NCBI GenBank assembly: GCA_027296185.1
Contig: JAPUJL010000097.1
Location: 1 to 8,373, forward strand
Direction: 5' to 3'
DNA length: 8,373 nt
From: SAR324 cluster bacterium
GTDB lineage: Bacteria; SAR324; JACQKK01
Shown here piece by piece: positions 1 through 7,204 of the stretch (positions are counted from its first letter, which is position 1; every line of letters starts with the position of its first letter). The position numbers and the translations under genes were made by a program. The notes beneath the pieces are model-generated. The model saw only the letters and a list, made by a program, of their open reading frames with translations. It was not told the DNA's origin and did no database searches.

Positions 1-29
1 TACCGCGCCAACCAACTCGGTCCGGCCAT
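1..29 (-). CDS. 5' end of a leftward gene, product unknown (truncated by window edge)
   Basis: An ATG at 29-27 on the minus strand opens a frame that stays open to the window edge, giving M-A-G-P-S-W-L-A-R. A purine-rich AAGGGG tract lies a few bases upstream and could serve as the ribosome binding site. A perfect TATAAT lies about 37 bases upstream of the start codon. Nine codons are too few to identify the protein. The call rests on start codon, ribosome site and promoter together; the ATG could also be fortuitous. Confidence 0.4.
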
Positions 30-63
30 CGATCCCCTTCACCAAAATCGTGACAGTCTTCGA

Positions 64-69
64 TTATAT
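64..69 (-). promoter_or_regulatory. Consensus -10 box (TATAAT) for the left-edge gene
   Basis: The minus strand reads GTATATAATCG here, containing a perfect sigma-70 TATAAT hexamer. It lies in a short AT-rich patch (about 45-135) that stands out from the very GC-rich surroundings. No good -35 hexamer is found 16-18 bases upstream, so the promoter may depend on the strong -10 box or an activator. Transcription starting about 7 bases downstream would give a leader of roughly 28 bases before the ATG at 29. Confidence 0.4.
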
Positions 70-1729
<1,660 letters not shown>

Positions 1730-1746
1730 ATCGCAAGGAGCGGCCC

Positions 1747-2151
1747 ATGAATCTTCGCATCGATCCCTGGCTCGCCCAATCGGCACGGGAAGCCACGGTT
1801 GCCTTTGCCCGTTTCGCCGGGTGGTTGGGTTTGGGCCGCGGCCCTTCCCGCCCTTTCTGGGGGGTTCCGCGAGCGTTCGTGGTCTTCCTGATCGTGTTCG
1901 CCGGCGGCATGCTCCTGATCTCCCTGGTGGGGGATCAGGGTTTGGTCTCCTACTGGATGCTCACCTCCGAGCGCGACCAATTGCGCGCCGAGGTGACGCG
2001 GCTGGAAGCGCGTCACGCCGAACTGCAGCGGGTCATCCACGCCCTGCGGAGCGATCCGGAATACATCGAGCAGTTGGCCCGGCGCGATCTGGGCCTGGTA
2101 CGGCCGGACGAGGTGATTGTCCAGCTTCCCGCACGGGAACCTTCCCCATGA
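1747..2151 (+). CDS. ftsB: Cell division protein FtsB / DivIC family (septum formation initiator)
   Basis: FtsB is a small bitopic inner-membrane protein that pairs with FtsL and FtsQ in the divisome and helps activate septal peptidoglycan synthesis. The 134-residue product has one membrane segment at about 43-61 (AFVVFLIVFAGGMLLISL), then a periplasmic coiled coil at about 72-101. The family's C-terminal signature follows: SDPEYIEQLARRDLGLVRPDEV at about 102-123. The start is fixed by AAGGAG (1735-1740) six bases before the ATG. It sits 17 bases after eno and overlaps the next gene by four bases, so the three genes are probably cotranscribed. The roughly 40-residue N-terminal segment before the membrane helix is longer than in E. 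coli FtsB (about 100 residues in all), giving it a larger cytoplasmic tail with several Arg residues. Confidence 0.9.
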   Translation: MNLRIDPWLAQSAREATVAFARFAGWLGLGRGPSRPFWGVPRAFVVFLIVFAGGMLLISLVGDQGLVSYWMLTSERDQLRAEVTRLEARHAELQRVIHALRSDPEYIEQLARRDLGLVRPDEVIVQLPAREPSP

Positions 2152-2630
2152 GCGGTACGCGCCGGGAGCGCGGGGGCCGCCCGCGGCTGCTGGGACCGGC
2201 CACAGTGGCGACCGCTCTCTGGCTGGCGTTATCGATGGCGGCCCTGCCGGGCGCCGCCGAGGGAGGCGGCGGAATGCGCGGCCCCAGCCGCTTCAGCGCA
2301 ACCCGGCCCCCGCTGCAAAGCGAAGCCCCGCGCTTCGGCATCGGCTCCACCCACGGCCATTCAGTGGGCACCGGCGCATTCATGGGGCTGTTGAGCTTCT
2401 ACCGCAACGTCATCAGCCCGGTGGACGGCGACCGCTGCTCCATGGCGCCCACCTGCTCCCTGTACAGCCAGCGGGCCTTGCAGGAGCACGGCGTTCTGCT
2501 GGGAGTGCTGCTGACGGCGGATCGGTTGCTGCACGAGGCCGACGAGCCGGTACACGGCCACAAGATCGTCATCGGCGGCGAGACCTACTACTACGACCCC
2601 ATCGAGGCCAACACCTACTGGCTGCGCTAA
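2148..2630 (+). CDS. yidD: Exported YidD-family protein (membrane protein insertion efficiency factor-like)
   Basis: The ATG at 2148 overlaps the ftsB stop (ATGA), so translation is probably coupled. The 160-residue product has an Arg-rich N-terminus, a hydrophobic stretch at about 14-33 and a possible signal peptidase site after GAA (35-37), followed by a Gly/Pro/Ser-rich linker. From about residue 80 the YidD signature appears: FYRNVISPVDGDRC (C97), PTCSLYS (C103), then RALQEHG, the DRLLHEADE motif and a C-terminal YYYDPIEANTYW. Standard YidD is a small cytoplasmic-face protein with an amphipathic helix, thought to aid YidC-dependent insertion, and has no signal peptide. This form resembles a variant group with DGDRC and HEADE motifs that seems built for export. 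Its role is therefore uncertain. The two spaced cysteines are conserved in the family. Confidence 0.75.
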   Translation: MSGTRRERGGRPRLLGPATVATALWLALSMAALPGAAEGGGGMRGPSRFSATRPPLQSEAPRFGIGSTHGHSVGTGAFMGLLSFYRNVISPVDGDRCSMAPTCSLYSQRALQEHGVLLGVLLTADRLLHEADEPVHGHKIVIGGETYYYDPIEANTYWLR

Positions 2631-2830
2631 GCCGCAGAGCGCGGCGGGATTCGGCGGACCCGGCTCGATCCGGCGGGCGGCGAAATTGCCGTGTCACCGA
2701 TGGGCGAGCCTGCCGTGAGCGATCCCAGAGTGCGAAGCGGGCGTCTCGGCGGGCCCTGCCGAAGGCGAAGGGAAGCGCGCGGGAAGCGATCGCACCCGAG
2801 CCTCGGCGATACCCCACCGGCCCCCTGCGC
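2631..2830. other. Convergent intergenic gap with weak hairpins
   Basis: This 200-base, GC-rich gap separates the ends of the rightward eno cluster and the leftward sulfur operon. A small hairpin (GCCGC, five-base loop, GCGGC) lies at 2631-2645 directly after the YidD-like stop. Another short inverted repeat, TCGGC/GCCGA, lies near 2746-2762. Neither is followed by a T-run in either direction, so no standard intrinsic terminator is visible and termination here may be Rho-dependent. I see no credible gene. Confidence 0.5.
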
Positions 2831-4000
2831 CTACCTCCGAACTTCCTGCAGCAGGCCGTCCAGAAAGATGAGCTTCAATCCGCCCTCGGCGCCTTGGGTG
2901 CCGGGGGGATAGATCCATACCGCCTGCCGACCCCAGCAGGGATTCTGCTCCTCCACGTCCGCCGGCGCACCCAACAGCCGCCGGGCCTGGGCCTCGCTGA
3001 TACCGGTTGCGAGCTCGCTCACCTCCGGGGCGGCGGCCGGGGACGCCTCGCTCCGGGTGCGGGGCGGACCGGTCTCGATGGGCGTGTCGTCGCGGTTGCC
3101 CCATTCGGACCAGGAGCCATCGTACCCGCGGACGTTGTCGAAGCCGAGCCACCGGAGCGTGAAGTAGGTGTGCGAGGCGCGGGTGTGGGACTGGCAATAA
3201 GTGGCCACCTCCTTGTCCGGCGTGACGCCCAATGCGGCGAACCACTGCACCAGCTTGCCCGGATCGAGGAACCGCCCCCCCTGCTGGGGGTCGAGATGGT
3301 TCCGCCACTCCATCGAAAACGCGCTGGGAATGTGGCCGCTGCGCTTGCTGCCGCTGCGCGACCCCTCGTATTCCGCGGGCGAGCGGGCATCCACGAAGGC
3401 CGTCTGCCCGTCGTGCAAGTGGGCCTCCATCCACGCCCGGTCCACCACCTTCTCCGGTTGCAGGCGCGCCGTGAAATTCGACCGGGGCACCCGCACCGGG
3501 TCCCGGGAGACCGGGAAGCCGCCCCCCACCCAGCCCGGCCACCCGCCGTTGAGCAACCGCCCGTTGCCCTGCCCCACCACGTCCAGCGCCCAGAACAGCC
3601 GGGCGGCGCTGAGCCCATCGCGGTTGTCGTAGGCAATCACCACGGTGTCCGGGGCGATGCCCGCGGCGCGGATGGATTCCTGCAGCGCTTCGGGCTCGGG
3701 CAGCATCCCGGCGATGCCCTCCCGCTCGGCGTAGAGCGCCCCCACCTCGAACCGCACCGCGCCGGGAATGTGGCCGGCGGCGTATTGCTCGACAGAGCGC
3801 AGGTCCACGATCCGCTGCCCGGGATCGGTGAGACGATCGGCCAGCCAGCGGGGCTCGACCAGCAACTCGGGGCGCGGGTTCAGTCCACTCTCGCTGCCAC
3901 CCTGCACCTCCCAATAGCGGAACCCGGCCAACCCGGCCAGGAGCAGGGTCAGTGCGGCGATCAGGGGCGGCGGAAAGCGCGCGCCGCGCGATAGGGTCAT
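2831..4000 (-). CDS. Membrane-anchored tandem rhodanese (sulfurtransferase) with BamE-like C-terminal module
   Basis: This is a 389-residue sulfurtransferase of the thiosulfate/3-mercaptopyruvate type. A hydrophobic segment at about 12-27 after Arg-containing residues is a signal peptide or anchor, placing the enzyme in the periplasm. The first rhodanese domain (about 47-166) has VDLRSVEQYAAGHIPGA and ends in NGGWPGWVGGGFPV. It carries YDNRDG at the active loop, with no Cys, so it is the usual inactive domain. The second (about 185-307) has VDARSPAEY and the catalytic loop C269-QSHTR. Residues about 331-389 form an extra module (ISEAQARRLLGAP, then W-I-Y and LKLIFLDGLLQEV) resembling the BamE/SmpA fold pattern. 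The start overlaps the stop of the upstream transporter gene (ATGA). The pair probably handles thiosulfate or a related sulfane-sulfur donor. The donor and acceptor are not shown by the sequence. Confidence 0.88.
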   Translation of the reverse strand: MTLSRGARFPPPLIAALTLLLAGLAGFRYWEVQGGSESGLNPRPELLVEPRWLADRLTDPGQRIVDLRSVEQYAAGHIPGAVRFEVGALYAEREGIAGMLPEPEALQESIRAAGIAPDTVVIAYDNRDGLSAARLFWALDVVGQGNGRLLNGGWPGWVGGGFPVSRDPVRVPRSNFTARLQPEKVVDRAWMEAHLHDGQTAFVDARSPAEYEGSRSGSKRSGHIPSAFSMEWRNHLDPQQGGRFLDPGKLVQWFAALGVTPDKEVATYCQSHTRASHTYFTLRWLGFDNVRGYDGSWSEWGNRDDTPIETGPPRTRSEASPAAAPEVSELATGISEAQARRLLGAPADVEEQNPCWGRQAVWIYPPGTQGAEGGLKLIFLDGLLQEVRR

Positions 4001-4983
4001 CTCGGCACCTTCAGCCGGTAGAAGAACAGGTAAACCCCCGCCCAGCAGCCCAGCACGATGGCCACCGTGGCCAGGATGCTCGTCACCGATAGCACCGCCA
4101 CGCCGGTCAGGCTGTGGCCGATGTTACAGCCTCCCGCGATGGAGCCCCCCACCCCCATCATCGCCCCGCCGCCCATCTGCTGCAGGATTCGCGTGGGATA
4201 GGGCAGCTTCCATTGGAAGTGCCCGCCCCGCCTCGCCCCGAGGGCGGCGCCCAAGGGCAGGCCGAGCAGCATGAAAGCGCTCCAGTTGAGAAACCCTCCG
4301 TCGCCCAGCACCAGCCACCGGCCCCAGGCCATGGTCGGCTGAATCATCGACAGGCCGTATTCCCGGCCGGTCATGCTCGAGGCGATCCAGGCGATGGCGG
4401 CGACCAACCCCACCACGAATCCCGTCTTCATCCAGTGCCAGCGCCCGTCGGAGGCCTGCCCGGGCGGGGTGCGCCAGATCCAGTACGCCAGCCCGGCGGC
4501 CAGGGGCAACAGGATCCACACGCCGTGCACCCCCAGCCACCCGTCCAGGGTGCGTGGCACGTCCAGCTGCGGCGCCCGCAAGGCCCGCTTCAGGGGCGCG
4601 AGCAGACCCACCTCGGTGACGAGGATGCTCAGGACGAACATCACGACGACCACGTAGGCGCCGATCAGGCCCTCGCCCAGCCGGTAGAAGTTTCCGCTCG
4701 TGCATCCGCGGGCGAGCACCATCCCCATGCCGAATACGAACCCGCCCACCATCGCCGCCAACCACCACACCGGGGGCGCCGCCGGATCGATTTCCAGCAC
4801 CCCACCCAGCAGGAGCAGTACCGCCATCTGGATCAGCAGGGCAATGCTGTAGGCCTTGAACAGGCGGCTGTCACGCTCGAAAGCGATCTGACGGAACGCG
4901 CTGTTCATGCAGAACCCGCCGCGCTGCAGGGAGTACCCCAACAGCAACCCGACGGGCAGCCCCAGCAAGGCCATCTTCAACAT
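3997..4983 (-). CDS. YeeE/YedE (TsuA-type) thiosulfate/sulfur transporter, integral membrane protein
   Basis: This 328-residue, strongly hydrophobic protein has about nine or ten membrane segments and the three signature motifs of the YeeE/YedE family: GYSLQRGGFCMNSAF (C25), GMGMVLARGCTSGN (C94) and GGSIAGGCNIGHS (C286). In structurally studied thiosulfate transporters of this family, three equally placed cysteines line the path and relay thiosulfate by transient S-H...S contacts. An additional C313 lies in the last helix. A GGGAGG-type ribosome site lies about five bases upstream of the ATG at 4983; an ATG three codons later is an alternative start. It is the first gene of a two-gene operon with the rhodanese downstream. 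Related proteins transport other sulfur or selenium species, so thiosulfate is the likeliest substrate but not certain. Confidence 0.9.
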   Translation of the reverse strand: MLKMALLGLPVGLLLGYSLQRGGFCMNSAFRQIAFERDSRLFKAYSIALLIQMAVLLLLGGVLEIDPAAPPVWWLAAMVGGFVFGMGMVLARGCTSGNFYRLGEGLIGAYVVVVMFVLSILVTEVGLLAPLKRALRAPQLDVPRTLDGWLGVHGVWILLPLAAGLAYWIWRTPPGQASDGRWHWMKTGFVVGLVAAIAWIASSMTGREYGLSMIQPTMAWGRWLVLGDGGFLNWSAFMLLGLPLGAALGARRGGHFQWKLPYPTRILQQMGGGAMMGVGGSIAGGCNIGHSLTGVAVLSVTSILATVAIVLGCWAGVYLFFYRLKVPR

Positions 4984-5095
4984 CGTCTCCTCCCAGCCAC
5001 CCCCGGTGGGGATGAGCCGCTCCGGGATTCAGGTCTCGCCCCTCCGGAATCGGCGCCACTCCCACGCATGACCGCGGCCCGAGTTCGAGGCCGCC

Positions 5096-5124
5096 ATCCT
5101 ATCCCCTCCGGCGGGCCGCGTCAG
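5096..5124 (-). promoter_or_regulatory. Candidate sigma-70 promoter for the YeeE-rhodanese operon
   Basis: On the minus strand CTGACG (5124-5119, four of six matches to TTGACA) is followed after exactly 17 bases by TAGGAT (5101-5096, four of six matches to TATAAT). It lies just past the terminator of the upstream gene and would give a leader of about 105 bases before the ATG at 4983. Moderate matches only; not tested. Confidence 0.4.
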
Positions 5125-5137
5125 TAGGCGAAACAGC

Positions 5138-5172
5138 AAAAAAAAACCCTGCCGCGTGAACGGCAGGGTTTT
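5138..5172 (-). terminator. Rho-independent terminator of the cfpA-like gene
   Basis: A perfect 12-base-pair inverted repeat (AAAACCCTGCCG at 5143-5154 and its complement at 5161-5172, six-base loop) is flanked by a run of nine A on the plus strand (5138-5146). This reads as a strong GC-rich hairpin followed by nine U in leftward transcripts. It begins 33 bases after the stop codon at 5206, so it closes the cfpA-like transcript. Only four T follow on the plus strand, and no rightward gene needs it. Confidence 0.92.
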
Positions 5173-5205
5173 CCGAACAGCCCGGCATCGGCCGAGGCCG
5201 GAATC

Positions 5206-7056
5206 TCAATCGGCGATTTGCTCGAAGGTCTGCTCCAGGTCGTCCCGCTGCGTGGAGCGGCGGCGGGAGAAGGCGGCAAACGCCGTATCCTGGAAGCCCT
5301 TGGATACCGAGTACAAGAACTCGTTGAGCACGTTCGCCATGGACATCATGGTGGTCTTCTTCCGCTTGACCGAGGTGATGTCGATCTCAAGGAGCACGCC
5401 AGGCAGAACGTGATACGGGTTGATTTGCGCCTCGAACTCCTCGAACTTGCGGTCCAGGAAGTTGAGCCGGTTATCCACGATCGTGCGGTCGGTGGGGTTC
5501 TGGTTCTTGTAGATCTCCCGCAACCGGTTGCGCGTGTGGATGGTCCGCTTGCGCAGCTCCTCGACGATGTGGATGTTCGTCTTGTTGAGCTCTTCCACTT
5601 CCGTCGAGCGCGGCGGAATGAAGGTAATCTCGTTCCAGAGCTTGGGCGGCTCTTCCTCGACTTCCTCCTCCACGCGGGCGGAGAACCATCCGCCGCCGCC
5701 GCCCTTGTCCTCCTTCAGATAGCGGGCCGCCACGTCGCCGTAGTCCTCGATGCCGCGTGCAGCCTTATAGTCATTGTAGAGCACCTGCACCACATCGACG
5801 ACCTTCACCAGTTCCTTCTTGAGTTCCTCGAACTGGATGTCGTAGGCGGAGCGCATCTCGCGGATCTGGTCGTCATCGTAGAAGGCGAGCCGGATCTGAT
5901 AGCGCTCGTCGGGCAGGCTGTTGACGTCCGTGTCCTCATACTCCCGGATCACGCATTCCCTCGCATTCTTGAAGTTCTCGATGTGCTGGTAGCCCATCTT
6001 GGACGTGTCGAGAATGGAGGTGATGTTGTTCACCGCGGTGTTGAAGCCGCGGTTGCGGATGTTCTCGTTGTCGATGATGCGCTTGATGTTCTCGCGGACG
6101 TTCAGGGGATCGTAGTCGTCCGGATCGATCTCGGCTTGCAGGCCTTCGATCTTGTCCATGAAGCGCTTGGCGACGAACTGATACCGCTTGGATTGCTCGT
6201 TGGTCGTGTCGTCGTCGACGTAGTTGTCGAGGGCCTTGATCTTCTCGAAGATCATTTCCGTGTCCGTCAATTCCTCCTTGCCCTCGTCGATCAAGGTCAT
6301 GTTGAGCTCCTTGATCTCCTGCTCGATCAACTCGTGGATGTGCTTGCCGATGACATCCTTCACGATGGTCTCGACCGGCACCTGGTAGTGATAGATCGGG
6401 CTGATCAACTCCGAATTCAGGATATTGATCGCCAGCTTCACGTCCACGACGGTCTTGGGCTTGTAGAAATTGTTCTTGAACGAGCACTTGGCGATGGCGT
6501 AGGCATTCTCGCCCCGCACGAACGCGCCGACATCCGACTTCTGCCGGAGCAAGGCGTTGGTCTCGTTCTCCAACTCGTACATGCCCCGCTGCACGTGCCC
6601 TTGCAGGTGGCCGTAGATATTGACGACCGACTTCTCGATCTCGCCGGTGTTGAACTTGTCCATCCCGCCGATTTGGTCCAGGATTTCCGCGATTTCCCTG
6701 GGCGTATAGCGGTTCAGGTTCCGGTACTCCTCCTTGTCGATGAGATCGCGCAATTTCTTGCCCATCTCATCTTCCATCGTGGTGATGTACCGATTGAACA
6801 TGTTCTGGAAGTTCTGGTTGAAATAGTTGTGCAGCTTGGACTTGACGCTGCCCATCACGTCCAGCTTTTCCAGCACTTCCGGCGGGAGCCTGGCATGGAT
6901 GTGGTTGAGAACCTTGTCCACCTCCTCGTCGATCAGGAGCTTGGACTCTTCATATTCGTTCCGGTTGTCCCGGTTCAGACTGTTCCGGGACCCAACGGCA
7001 CTCGGCTTCTCCGGATGGATGATATTCGGGCCGTGGGTCATGGTGTCGCGCGCCAT
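5206..7056 (-). CDS. cfpA: CfpA-like cytoplasmic filament protein
   Basis: I recognise this 616-residue protein as resembling CfpA, the protein of the cytoplasmic filament ribbon in Treponema (about 680 residues there). In T. denticola, loss of CfpA disturbs chromosome segregation and cell division. No signal peptide or membrane segment is visible, so it should be cytoplasmic. It is highly charged and largely helical. Family-like blocks include PPEVLEKLDVMGSVKSKL (58-75), FNTGEIEKSVVNIYGHLQGH, LLRQKSDVGAFVRGENAYA, GFNTAVNNITSILDTSKMGY and a C-terminal block, INPYHVLPGVLLEIDIT plus VKRKKTT through FSRRRS (about 545-600). A Gly5 run (452-456) and acidic patch (462-469) form a linker before the C-terminal part. 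The start at 7056 is set by GAGGAG seven bases upstream; a longer open frame to 7350 lacks support and overlaps the next gene. Lower GC reflects Asn, Lys, Ile, Glu and Asp content, while third positions stay C/G-rich. Family assignment is from memory, without alignment. Confidence 0.8.
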   Translation of the reverse strand: MARDTMTHGPNIIHPEKPSAVGSRNSLNRDNRNEYEESKLLIDEEVDKVLNHIHARLPPEVLEKLDVMGSVKSKLHNYFNQNFQNMFNRYITTMEDEMGKKLRDLIDKEEYRNLNRYTPREIAEILDQIGGMDKFNTGEIEKSVVNIYGHLQGHVQRGMYELENETNALLRQKSDVGAFVRGENAYAIAKCSFKNNFYKPKTVVDVKLAINILNSELISPIYHYQVPVETIVKDVIGKHIHELIEQEIKELNMTLIDEGKEELTDTEMIFEKIKALDNYVDDDTTNEQSKRYQFVAKRFMDKIEGLQAEIDPDDYDPLNVRENIKRIIDNENIRNRGFNTAVNNITSILDTSKMGYQHIENFKNARECVIREYEDTDVNSLPDERYQIRLAFYDDDQIREMRSAYDIQFEELKKELVKVVDVVQVLYNDYKAARGIEDYGDVAARYLKEDKGGGGGWFSARVEEEVEEEPPKLWNEITFIPPRSTEVEELNKTNIHIVEELRKRTIHTRNRLREIYKNQNPTDRTIVDNRLNFLDRKFEEFEAQINPYHVLPGVLLEIDITSVKRKKTTMMSMANVLNEFLYSVSKGFQDTAFAAFSRRRSTQRDDLEQTFEQIAD

Positions 7057-7063
7057 GTGTCCG

Positions 7064-7069
7064 CTCCTC
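7064..7069 (-). promoter_or_regulatory. Strong Shine-Dalgarno site that fixes the cfpA-like start
   Basis: The minus strand reads GAGGAG, then CGGACAC, then ATG at 7056-7054. Spacing of seven bases is optimal. It favours this ATG over a second in-frame ATG five codons downstream and over upstream in-frame starts inside the neighbouring lipoprotein gene. Confidence 0.8.
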
Positions 7070-7114
7070 GCTCTGGTGCTGGGCTTTGAACTGCCGCCCC
7101 GGTCTCGCTGCTTT

Positions 7115-7128
7115 GGGCGCAAGCGCCC
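7115..7128 (-). other. Leader hairpin with CUUG tetraloop upstream of the cfpA-like gene
   Basis: The minus strand carries GGGCG-CTTG-CGCCC, a perfect stem closing a CUUG tetraloop through a G-C pair, a known stable loop type. It lies in the predicted 5' leader, between the promoter and the ribosome site. No U-run follows, so it is not a terminator; it may stabilise the leader RNA or be incidental. Confidence 0.4.
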
Positions 7129-7173
7129 GGAATCCCTTACTGACGGGTCGAAAACTTCCGAAATGTGCTCCCT

Positions 7174-7202
7174 TTCATGTGAAATTTCAGCCCGATTGTC
7201 AA
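7174..7202 (-). promoter_or_regulatory. Candidate sigma-70 promoter of the cfpA-like gene
   Basis: On the minus strand a perfect TTGACA (7202-7197) begins three bases after the lipoprotein stop codon. A spacer of 17 bases leads to CATGAA (7179-7174), a three-of-six match to TATAAT. The local sequence is AT-rich compared with the surroundings. The predicted leader is about 110 bases. The perfect -35 and clean position between genes support it; the weak -10 suggests regulation or a different -10 choice. Confidence 0.5.
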
Positions 7203-7204
7203 CC

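Noticed and set aside
2117..3994. A 625-codon plus-strand open frame spanning the YidD-like gene, the gap and the rhodanese gene
   Set aside because: It crosses two real genes in other frames, is rich in Arg, Pro, Ala and Gly as expected of random GC-rich frames, and has no family motifs.
4114..5127. A 337-codon plus-strand open frame opposite the YeeE-type gene
   Set aside because: His/Pro/Gln-rich antisense shadow of a clear membrane protein with family motifs.
5218..7089. A 623-codon open frame on the plus strand, opposite the cfpA-like gene
   Set aside because: It is antisense to a gene with strong C/G third-position preference, which removes stop codons from the opposing frame. It has no ribosome site and its translation is a repetitive Leu/Val/Asp/His string with no recognisable family.
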